Part shown: positions 10,390 to 19,302 of the stretch, in pieces
Position numbering within the stretch: the stretch's first letter is position 1
Layout: the number at the start of each line of letters is the position of its first letter
From: Chara braunii
Taxonomy: Eukaryota; Streptophyta; Charophyceae; Charales; Characeae
DNA length: 26,218 bases
Reading direction: 5' to 3'
Assembly: GCA_003427395.1 (NCBI GenBank)
Contig: BFEA01000009.1
Span: 1,998,056-2,024,273, forward strand
Notes under the pieces: generated by a model
Seen by the model: only the letters and a program-made list of their open reading frames with translations
What the model was told of the DNA's origin: nothing
Databases searched by the model: none
Translations under genes and position numbers: made by a program

Positions 10390-11430
10390 ATGATCCCAAA
10401 ATGAGAGAGAATGCATACACANACGAGAGAGGGAGGAGGGAGAATAGACTTTGAGAGGGTGGAAGAGTCTCCTCCCTACAGCCCACTTCCTCTTCGGGCA
10501 CTTCCTCCTCCTAGCAGCATAATCGTGTCTCAATCAGAGATCCGGACATCCAAGACAATGTAGTCCAACAGTGCCACATGGCACCAGCAGACCAGTCATC
10601 AAGCAGCAGCGTGACGACGAAGTTGAAGACACCAGGTACGTATCACGACCCCAACCACAGTCCTGAATCCTCCTTCCGAGTACTTGTCAAGTAGAACAGC
10701 AATACAGGCGCCCAGCGCCTTCCACCTCAGCAGCAATACTACGTGGCAGCAGCCACGAAGATGACACGTGGCATCTGCCACGTCGACAATCCCTCAGACA
10801 GTAGTGCGCCAGCCAGCATGCTGGTCGCACAGCACACTCAAGCCACGAACCAGCGACGAGCGCCGGTCGTCAAGTTCTCCCCGCAGCGTCTCGCCAGCAA
10901 GACAGCATAGAGCCGGCGTTGACGCGAGAGCGTCGAGTCCCCATAGACTCCAGACGAGAGTCTAGATGTCAAAGCCANGAANNCAGCCCAATATGTAGTG
11001 TTGACGGCGGGGTCTGGGCCCCAGTCCTCAAGTCAGACACGGCCGAGATCGATTNTCGTCGACGGNCTGGATTGNGTTGAAACTGTATCCTCCTTGGTCC
11101 ACNGTTCTGACTGGGTACCTGCACTCATACAAGTNGATGCACACGACCAAGGGCCTGGGCGAGGTTCCTGGACCTACAGTTCACTTTGACCTTTGAATTT
11201 CTTGCTGTGCGCGGTCACACAGTCACCCGCAGCGGCCTGAGGCCGAGCAGCGCGTGGTCGCACTGCTCGCTGGGCCTGGGCTTGGGTTACAGCGCCCAGG
11301 CCGCTGCTGAACGCGGTTTACTGCAAAATTATGAGGCAGATTAAAGTTGTCAAGTCACGAAAGAAGAGTTTTGCTTGCTGCGCTTGTTCATCATGTTCTG
11401 AGTTTTCAATATGAGAGAACAATTTAGCTA
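10390..11430. other. No recognisable gene; several short inverted repeats and Ns
   Basis: The stretch contains small palindromic patches (for example ACGTGGCAGCAGCCACG near 10740 and ACGTGGCATCTGCCACGT near 10765). Clusters of Ns lie near 10978-10982 and 11055-11135, and a GC-rich block at 11200-11320. No coding or RNA feature could be supported. Confidence 0.35.
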
Positions 11431-11439
11431 AAAGGTCAG

Positions 11440-13645
11440 TAGCTCATGTATGTTGTCAGATGGGCAGGAAACGAAGCATTTTAAGGAAAATTATTTATCT
11501 GCTGGCCAAGCTCCTCGTGGATGGAGACTAGGAATTACTCCTCATATCAATCACATTGCAGATAGGCCCTGCTATGTAACTCGTGTTATGTCACGGGGTA
11601 GCAAAGTTGTGGTTTAAGCCTATGTGCTCTATGTGAACGAGGTCAGCTTTAACTGCGCCCAGTGCTATGCTCAAACAGGGCTTGCTGTGGTTGGTGTTCA
11701 AATCTGTAGTCAGCTACAAGATCATCTTGGGTCATGTCCCGGGCAGATGAATCGACAGCACCTGGGGAAGATACTTGTCATCTTTTCGAATGTACGCGGA
11801 TAGACTTTGCCAGATCTTAATCAATGCGGGACGGGCAAATGGCATTTGTACCCTGGGGAACAAGTAAAGGCAGGCCCAAGCAGCAACCCCTTATAGCAAG
11901 TGTCCAACAGAGAAAACTGTGATGGGAAGCGTGCTGAGATATTGGATAACTAACTGCAGGCATAGGCAGATGAGAATTGGGTATCAGCAGGTCCTGTGCA
12001 TGCATGCCAGCATACAAACACAGACGAGATCAAAGGACCTAACGAAACGAATTCGAAGTCTGACTTAAAGCCTCCCCGCAGAAGAGAGGCTCGAGGCCGG
12101 TGTCAAGACTCTAATTCAAAGAACAAAGTTCTAAAACAGAAGTTTGCAAACTGCGGGAATTTGGGGGGAAGCCTTGGTTCACGTGGGGGCCATACTTGAG
12201 CCGTCGACTATGGCAGCATGACTAAACCCCCGCACACAGTGCCATCAGAACGCACTCAATGGGTCATTTACTGGCCTGAGTTCCTGAAAAGCACAGACCT
12301 AAGACCCATGAACTTTGCATTACAAGCGTGGTTCTGACTATTGACTGAAAATCTTGACAGCAAAATGACTGGCAATCGGAACTTTTGGCAGAGGGTCCAT
12401 CTTTAAGGAGCACACCTCGAGGCGGAAACCCCGTGACTCACTTTGAGGGATGACAGCTTGGGGCAGACTTTCCCTATGGTCAGGTGAGTCTGAGGGCTAT
12501 GAGGATGGCAAGCAGAAGTGTTCCAATAGCAATGTGTGCTCTCTACTGAGGTAGGACGGAGGACTGAGTGAGTAGGCGAATTGAAGGTATTGAACCACGG
12601 TCAATTTTTTCCGTAGCCAGAACCTTGGGTGCAGAAGGAATCATGAAAGAATGGGAGATCCTAGTAATGAAATGCGGGGTTATTATGGACAAGCATGAAA
12701 ATTGGGAAGCAGGGGCTATTTCGAGTATGGAACTCCAGAAAACGGTTTTGAGAGAGAAGGCAATCCGGAGAATTGAAGAAGAAAAATACATGGAGTACGT
12801 GTTCTACTTTCGCCATCAGAGTGGCAAGTTGCACAGTACCGGTTCGTGGCTAGAAACAGTGGAGCATGCCAGGGCGAGGCTCTAGTGAGCGCAAAGATGC
12901 TCTGACTCTTCTCTTGAATTCCCCACCAGCATCCCTCGTCAGCTGGACGCCACTTCGTAATCCGCAGTTCTCTCAACGTTCCGCTGCTAAGTGGTTAGTG
13001 TTCAATGACTTTGTTGTCGCAACAACATTCAGTCATCTGAGTTACCCAAAGGTTTCAGTCAGAACCAAACAGCTTTTAGTCATTGCCATTTGACACAGAG
13101 ATCAGTGTTTGTCAGGAAGTGTCGTCATCCAAAGACAGAGATCGGCCTTTGTATCCACCCCAGCACATGAGTTTGGTCCAATCATTCTCAGTTCAGGAGA
13201 CTGTCCTGACCAGTCTCAACAAGGTTGCTTCTAAGGATGCCTTTTAGTACCGGTATATCAGTGCAATCGGCTTTAAACGAGGAGATCTGTCAATCTTCGT
13301 TGTTCTCACCAGTTTCGCAGCAGATAACATCTGTGACTTGAGGCTCTACGTAAAGAAGGGCAAAGAAACCCATGAGCTCTTTGATTCAGTCTGGATTTCA
13401 GCAGCAAAATATCTTGAGGTAAAGGAGAAAGAGCTTGACGAGAGTGGAAGGAAGCTGATCCGAAGCTTCGGACCCAAGCTTTGCACTGATTACCCTAGTT
13501 CTCTTGTCCCCTTCTCACAGATGGCTCCTGTTGGGGTGACTTGGTGGATCTAGCCAAGACATACATTTCCCCTGCAGAGATCGACTATGAGAGGGTGACT
13601 GAACTGTCAAAGTTCCGACATCTCAGGCGTCGGGTTTTCTCCTAG
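11440..13645 (+). pseudogene. Decayed or intron-containing coding region, family unknown
   Basis: Several + strand stretches read like protein and follow one another. At 11440-11616 a frame contains QAPRGWRLGITPHINHIADR and ends at TAA. At 12245-12483 a frame contains WVIYWPEFLKSTDLRPMNF, has internal stops, and ends at a strong donor-like CAG|GTGAGT. The frame at 12568-12885 includes MKEWEILVMKCGVIMDKHEN, and 12866-13093 follows in another frame. At 13080-13553 a third frame has one TAG at 13245. Finally 13521-13645 reads GDLVDLAKTYISPAEIDYER to a TAG. A candidate small intron is 13419-13520 (GTAAAG to CTCACAG). I do not recognise the family. The abutting open frames could be frameshifts, introns or both; chance is the alternative. 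Confidence 0.35.
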
Positions 13646-14022
13646 ACCTATCTCCCTACTCTATGGGAGGAATTTTGTACTATGGTTGACTTTTGTGTTA
13701 TGGGCCTGGGATGGAAGTGCTCATAGCTCGCAGGTTTTAGGTGGCTCTATATCCAGAGGCCACAATCTCAGGGAGTACGGGGACATGGCTCAAAGCACAG
13801 GAAACGCACGACCAAATGAGAGATTAAACGACCAGTACCTCGGCCTGCTATGTTTTTTTGGGGCGGCAGTATACGCGCCGCGACTTTCGGCGGTCGGTGG
13901 GCGGGGGACCGGTAAGTAAGGGGGGGGAAAAAAGAAAAAAAAGAAAAAAACGAGAAGGAACGAAAAGAAAATAAAAGAATGAAAGTCACAAGTTCCAAGT
14001 CGCTGCGCGTTGCGGTCTGGGG
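13646..14022. other. No gene seen
   Basis: Spacer between the coding-like region and the microsatellite cluster. It includes a G- and A-rich stretch at about 13919-13980. No coding, RNA or mobile feature could be supported. Confidence 0.4.
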
Positions 14023-14085
14023 GGGAGAGAGAGAGAGAGAGAGAGAGNCGGCGCGTTGCACGGCCTGACGCGTGCAACGCACCGA

Positions 14086-14123
<38 letters not shown>

Positions 14124-14142
14124 CGCGCGCGCGCTCGCACGC

Positions 14143-14401
14143 GGGGGCCAAGTCCCACTAGCAGCATTGAGCTACCTCAATGCCTGAATCTGGACGTTTT
14201 TGCGGTGATGTGTAGAAATGGTGTTGCGTTTCCTGAAATGCACATCTCCATGCGCGTTGAGGTTGCTCAACGCTGCTACCGTCTTCCCCCGAACACAACG
14301 CACCCTCATTTTGGTTGTATCTGGCCGGAAGTACAACTCGTATACATTCATTTTTTGGGTGCGTTATGTTCGGGGGAAGACGGTAGTGGGACTTGGCCCC
14401 C
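14143..14401. repeat. Foldback (MITE-like) unit 1
   Basis: The unit has an 18-base perfect terminal inverted repeat starting GGGGGCCAAG and an inner near-perfect 29-base inverted repeat containing CGTCTTCCCCCGAA. It has no coding capacity. It sits between (CT)n on the left and (AG)n on the right, so the dinucleotide tracts form part of the larger inverted symmetry. This looks like a non-autonomous foldback or MITE-type insertion. The parent family is unknown. Confidence 0.6.
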
Positions 14402-14440
<39 letters not shown>

Positions 14441-14476
14441 TCGGCGCATTGCACGCGTCAGGCCGTGCAATGCGCC

Positions 14477-14522
<46 letters not shown>

Positions 14523-14550
14523 TGCAATGCGCCAGGCCGTGCAATGCGCT

Positions 14551-14610
<60 letters not shown>

Positions 14611-14611
14611 T

Positions 14612-14774
14612 GGGGGCCAAGTCCCACTAGCAGCGTTGAGCAACCTCAACGCCTGAATCTGGATGTGCTCATGGAGATGTGCATTTCAGGAAACTCAACA
14701 CCATTTCTGCACATCACCGCAAAAACATCCAGATTCAGGCGTTGAGATAGCTCAACTCTGCTAGTGGAAGCCCC
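14612..14774. repeat. Foldback (MITE-like) unit 2, inner part inverted relative to unit 1
   Basis: The unit begins with the same GGGGGCCAAGTCCCACTAG and ends with CTAGTGGAAGCCCC. Inside, CAACGCCTGAATCTGGATG at about 14646-14664 is repeated inverted at about 14727-14745. The stretch GTGCATTTCAGGAAACTCAA onward (about 14678-14730) is the reverse complement of unit 1 at about 14198-14250. The two units therefore share both ends and core, with the core flipped. Confidence 0.6.
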
Positions 14775-15716
14775 GGGGAACAATGCAGTGTCGGTTTTGC
14801 TTTTTCCGTTTTGTTTTTTTTTGTTTTTTTTTTCACGTATGAAGTTTTCTTTGTTTTTTTTTTTGTTTTTTTTTTTCATTTCATCCAATAAAATGTTTGT
14901 AAAATGCCTTGTCACGCATTTACCGGTAGTCGCTGGCTTGGCGTGGTAGCCGTAGGCTACGCCTACCAGTAGTTGCAGGGCCGGGCCGTCGACATCGGTA
15001 GGTACTGGTGGTTTAAGTATGTGACCTAGAGGGATGAGTGAGGACTCCTAACTAATGTTGGTCGTGTTTATTCATCTGTACTTTATGAGATTATTATGAG
15101 TTCTCACTTTTTCCTCATTTACCTTGTCTCTACCTGGAGTCAGTCGGCCCTGTCTCGTTTGCGTTGACTTTGCTGGTGATTGTGCTCCTTGATGATCTTG
15201 TCACGGTTCTCAAAACTAATGAATTGGCAAAATTGATACATGCATGGCACACTTGAATTTCATGATTGTTATTTGCATGATCTTTGTTGTTCCAAATCAA
15301 AATAAAAGATTCCTAAGACCGGGGACCGGCGAAGACCGCAATTGAAGGGTCTGGCTTGAAGCCGAACACACACAACAGGAAGGGATTTGCTTTATTTAAT
15401 TTATTTATTTATTGCAAACAAACAAGCAACACAACCCTGCGTGACAGCCTGTTGGCTTTCTGGTCGCCCGAAGTGGCTTGACTAGAAAAAGTGTGACTGC
15501 GTGCTGGATGGCATGCGGCCTGAGACCCTTCAGCAAACGTCGGGCCCGACAAATGGGGCTCGTGTGCAGGCGCAGCATATAACACAACCATCGGTCATCA
15601 GATGAAAGAGTCTTTGAAATTGAGTGTTTAACTGAATCATTGGGAGGAGAATTGTGACATGAGTTTAACATTGACATCAGCAATTTGTGGTTTCAAAAGA
15701 GTGCCGACTCCTTTTC
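14775..15716. other. No recognisable gene; T-rich stretch
   Basis: A T-homopolymer-rich stretch lies at 14800-14880. The remainder is apparently unique sequence with short open frames and no recognised motif. Confidence 0.4.
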
Positions 15717-16110
15717 GGCATGCTTGCTATAGCAAAACACCAGTGCTCGACACAACTTGACATAATTCTGCTCGCTTGCATTGCATTGTAGACAGTCTTT
15801 TCTCTCCTCGCCTTGCATGCTTTGATACATTCTTAGAAGTGGGATTGTTGTGGTGATTGTTGCTGTGTGTTGTAGCTGATGTGTTTTGATTTTTTGACTA
15901 GGCCTATGCTCTGAACACATTAGCATGGAATAATGCGATACGGCTCTGGTCCTATTTCGTTGGTCTTTGTTTATAGAGACAGTTGGGCCTGTTGGGGCAT
16001 ATTTGTATTCCATCGTCGGAGGTGAAATTCTTATAGGCAGTGTTTCAATTCCTCCTTGTGTTTTTTTTTTTTTGGAGTTTGGCCAGCTGTTTTTTTTTTC
16101 TTCTTTTAAA
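15717..16110 (+). repeat. Direct repeat, copy 1
   Basis: The unit starts GGCATGCTTGCTATAGC and ends in a T-rich tract followed by CTTCTTTTAA. It matches 16191-16622 with scattered substitutions, an offset of 474 at the start. A segment within it (about 15974-16032) could be translated as TVGPVGAYLYSIVGGEI in one frame, but there is no evidence for a gene. Confidence 0.85.
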
Positions 16111-16190
16111 ACCGCTAGTACCTTTCTCGTTTCGGAAAATAAAGAGCCTTTGATCTTTCAGGAGGCCGAAACAAAATGATGGTCGTCGAT

Positions 16191-16622
16191 GGCATGCTTG
16201 CTATAGCAAAAAACCATTGCTCAACACAACTTGACATAATTCTGCTCACTTGCATTGCATTGTAAACAGTCTTTTCTCTCCTCGCCTTGCATGCTTTGTT
16301 ACATTCTTAGAAGTGGGATTGCTATGGTGATTGTTGCTATGTGTGGTAGCTGATGTGTTTCTATTTTTTGACTAGGCCTGTGCTCTGAACGCATTAGCAT
16401 GGAATAATGTGATACGGCTCTGGTCCTATTTCATTGGTCTTTGAGATTGAAGTAATGATTATAAAGACGGTTGGGCCTGTTGGGGCATATTTGTATTCCA
16501 TCTTCGGAGGTGAAATTATTGGATTTATGGATGATGAGCTTATAGGCAGTATTTCAATTCCTCCTTTTTTTTTCTTTTTTTTTTGGGTAGTTTTGCCAGC
16601 TGTTTTTTTTTTCTTCTTTTAA
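16191..16622 (+). repeat. Direct repeat, copy 2
   Basis: This is the second copy of the unit at 15717-16110. It is longer because of a short insertion near 16445-16460 (AGTAATGATTAT), another near 16517-16540 (ATTTATGGATGATGAG), and longer T tracts. About 80 bases of different sequence separate the copies. The divergence suggests the duplication is not recent. The family is unknown. Confidence 0.85.
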
Positions 16623-17529
16623 GACAAGCGAATACAAATTGTACTTACACAAACGCTCCTCCCCATTATGGCTGGAAGGTCCAAGCGTCCGACATTGATT
16701 ACTTCCCTTGGGAAGGATTTACCACCCCTCACCCCTGTTTAAGTTAGCCTCATGATCTTAAAACCAATCAACGGGTCCACTCTAGCCCGACCTTGGAAAA
16801 ACGTCTCTACTCCTCTCCCCGAGTGCCGATGTCAGCACTAGAATGTGCTGCCCCCCCCGGGTCAGTACTAGAATGTGCTGGCCCATGGGATACACCGGGG
16901 GGTTATGCGCCAAGCCCTCGATGACTCCTTGGTCTCCCGGCCAAAAAAACGGGTTTCTGCGCTCGCATGGTTGCTTTGGGACAGCCCATTATTCCTGCGT
17001 GCCATGGGTCGATGCTATCTGGTTTTGTGATAATATAGACTCTATGCTGGCCTTTGTCCTTGCTTCGAAGCTGGGTGTCCTCCCTTTGGCCCTCGGCATA
17101 ACCCAATTGTGTGCCCTGCCTCTATGCACACCTAAGTCGGGGCCCCTCAATGCTGCCCATAAGCTCGTTTCCCAGGGTGTCTCTCGTGAAATTTTCCAAA
17201 ATTTCTTGCGTTTTCTCTGGCTCGTGCTTAATCAACAACGTACTACTAAAGCTTAGTCTGGTTGGGCGTGACGCTGCGTGTTGAGCGCATTGGTTTTCCT
17301 GAAGTTTTGGCCATTGGATTTTGATATCACGGACAAGATTGCAGGAAACATGATTTTAACCGTTTTGCGCACTCTAAATTTGGGACAAGTATGCTTTTCT
17401 GGTTCTTGTGCTTGCGACACTTATCTTGCTTCTTTGCTCTCCTGTTTGCTTTTGCGCACTGTGTGTCGTTGATCTTTCCCACTATCAAATAGATTGTCCG
17501 CGAGTGGCGGCATCGTGACTAAAAACGCT
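16623..17529. other. No recognisable gene
   Basis: The short phrase GTCAG(C/T)ACTAGAATGTGCTG occurs twice, at about 16829 and 16861. A + strand open frame at 16843-17256 (137 codons) has no recognisable motif and starts within this repeat. I do not call it a gene. Confidence 0.4.
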
Positions 17530-18181
17530 GTCAGTTTTGGCAGGCGTGTCTGTTTTGTTTGTGTCAGTGGGCCTCGCTCTGCTACTCACCAAATTTGCAA
17601 AATGAGAACGAAGCTTCTGCTAGAACATAGAAAGATACACTAGCCAAAGATTCATTCTCATTTTGTGCATTTGGTGAGTAGTAGAGCTCACCCACTGACA
17701 CACCTCCGAAAGAAAAAACTGACACGCCTGGCAGAATGAATCTTCGCCTAGAACATAGAAATATACACTCCCCAAAAAAAAACAAAAAAAAGATACATTG
17801 CCAATTATTTTGTCGTTCGTGCATATGGTGAGTAGTGGGGCGATGCCAATGTTCGTGGGCGCGTGTCAGTGGGCCTCCCTCCACTACTCACCAAATGTGC
17901 AAAATGAGAATGAATCTTCGTTGAAAACATAGAAATATACAGGGCCTCGCTCCACTACTCCCAAAAATGTGCAAAACGAGCGTGAATCTTCTGCTAGAAC
18001 ATGGAAAGATACAAGACCATGATTTTTGTCTTTGTCGAGAGTAGTGGAGTGAGGCCCACACTGCCAGTTTTCTTCTTTGCTAACATTTGCTTTTTTTTTC
18101 TGCGTGTGCTGAGTAGTGGAGCAAGGCCCAATGCTGGTTGGCGCTTGTCATTGAGCGTCGCTCCACGACTCACCAAATGTG

Positions 18182-18186
<5 letters not shown>
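17530..18186. repeat. Cluster of roughly 75-base repeats in alternating orientation
   Basis: Units carry a CTACTCACCAAATTTGCAAA or TGTGCAAAA core followed by GAATCTTC and AACATAGAAA-type sequence. Forward units lie at about 17570-17645, 17868-17940 and 17941-18013. Inverted units containing GGTGAGTAGT or GAGTAGTGGAG lie at about 17655-17700, 17826-17845, 18040-18060 and 18109-18130. The first pair, with CAGGCGTGTC and GACACGCCTG outer arms (17540 and 17720), forms a foldback. No coding capacity was seen. Confidence 0.75.

Positions 18187-18258
<72 letters not shown>
18187..18258. repeat. (AG)36 microsatellite
   Basis: An uninterrupted AG dinucleotide tract of 36 units directly follows the last repeat unit of the 17530-18186 cluster. 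Open frames across it are artefacts. Confidence 0.95.
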
Positions 18259-18263
<5 letters not shown>

Positions 18264-18576
18264 AACCGAGTTGTGTGTCCGATGAAAGGAGAATGGACAA
18301 AATTGAACGTTTTTAAACCTGTTTAACGGGCCTGGGGACCCCCGTTGAATCGCATTTAACGCAAAAACGGGGGTGTCCCGTTGAATTTAAAAAAACAAAA
18401 CCGGCGCGTTGGGCCTCGGGCACGTGCCCCTACGTGGCCAAACACTAAAACCGGAAAAACAACCCCCCCCGGGCCTCTCTTGGACCCTATGGGACCCAGC
18501 CAATTGGCCTTTAACGATGCCCTTGCAAGCGGCACGACCCCCCGACCTGCTAGCTGACCCGAACACGACACCAACA
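18259..18576. other. No gene seen
   Basis: A stretch with repeated GGGCCT and CCCGTTGAAT-type phrases (for example CCCGTTGAAT at about 18341 and 18377). It leads into the poly-C tract. No coding, RNA or mobile feature could be supported. Confidence 0.4.
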
Positions 18577-18612
18577 CCCCCCCCCCCCCCCCCCCCCCCC
18601 CCCGACCCCCCC

Positions 18613-18693
<81 letters not shown>
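18577..18693. repeat. Poly-C tract, including an 80-base uninterrupted run
   Basis: Runs of 27 Cs (18577-18603), 7 Cs (18606-18612) and 80 Cs (18614-18693) are broken only by GA and A. Such a tract can form an i-motif or, on the complement, quadruplexes. It is also a classic place for sequencing-length errors. The proline- or glycine-rich open frames that cross it are artefacts. Confidence 0.9.
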
Positions 18694-18695
<2 letters not shown>

Positions 18696-18722
18696 CCAAC
18701 CAATGTTAGGCAGCCTCCAAAT

Positions 18723-18830
18723 CACCCCCGTGTCCACGAGTACCCCTTCTATGTCAAACACAGGCAAGTGTGAAACTTCACACTTGCGGCTTGCCTATGT
18801 TTGACAGGGGTATGCGTGGAGACGGTGGTG
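18723..18830. repeat. Long imperfect hairpin next to the poly-C tract
   Basis: The left arm, from CACCCCCGTGTCCACG through TGTCAAACACAGGCAAG, pairs with the right arm CTTGCCTATGTTTGACA through CGTGGAGACGGTGGTG. The loop region is itself palindromic (AAGTGTGAA and TTCACACTT around 18763-18785). The arms are about 45 bases with a few mismatches and small bulges. There is no run of Us after it to suggest a terminator, and a foldback or MITE remnant is more likely. Confidence 0.7.
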
Positions 18831-18839
18831 ACGGCCAAA

Positions 18840-19302
18840 CATTAAAAGTTAGTATTCTAGACTATATACATACATTCAGCAATTTACAAAGAAACAAAAA
18901 GAAAGCAATCACCAGACTTTGAAGGCAAAATAAACGAAGAAACAAATGAAATAGATGAACTTAAAAAGGAAAACAACAATTAAAGATATAAATTCACAAG
19001 ATGACAAAAATGGACATGAAACGTTGTGCAACACTCGTACCTGAAATCATACATGGAACATGTAATGGGCATGAAAAGCAGTAAAGTACCAGTCACTAAA
19101 ATCACACATGAAAAATATAACATAATAGAATGAATCCTACTAGTGCCACATACTGACTAATAGAAAACAGTACTGTACAAGTCGCGTCCACGGTGCCGAC
19201 CCAACCTATTGTACAGACGCCCTACTCAAACCAGAATCAGACACACTAAAAACGAAGAAAACATCTATAGTTGCATCATGCACACTACCTGACTATTAGT
19301 GA
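18840..19302. other. AT-rich sequence downstream of a minus-strand gene remnant
   Basis: A-rich unique sequence with no coding signal. It lies 3' of the decayed minus-strand gene ending at 19303 and could include its 3' untranslated region. No polyadenylation evidence is available. Confidence 0.4.

Larger units (their letters stand above)
14023..14774. repeat. Compound of (AG)n/(CT)n microsatellites and nested foldback repeats
   Basis: Purine or pyrimidine dinucleotide tracts lie at 14023-14047, about 14088-14120, 14405-14436, 14479-14519 and 14552-14607. Between them are short hairpins with GCGTTGCACG or GCATTGCACG stems at about 14049-14084, 14447-14476 and 14521-14550. A terminal inverted repeat GGGGGCCAAGTCCCACTA (14143-14160) is matched by its complement at 14384-14401. 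An inner 29-base inverted repeat (14276-14304 with 14358-14386) has one mismatch. A third copy of the terminal repeat starts at 14612 and its imperfect complement ends at 14774. Open frames across it are artefacts of the tracts. Confidence 0.85.

Noticed and set aside
14010-14745. Arg/Glu- and Ser/Leu-repeat proteins in the AG/CT region
   Set aside because: They are translations of (AG)n and (CT)n microsatellites in alternate frames.
16843-17256. 137-codon open frame as a gene
   Set aside because: No motif, no splice or neighbour support, and it begins inside a short repeat.
18409-18804. Long proline-rich or glycine-rich protein across the poly-C tract
   Set aside because: The frames exist in several registers on both strands only because the tract has no stops. 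This is composition, not coding.
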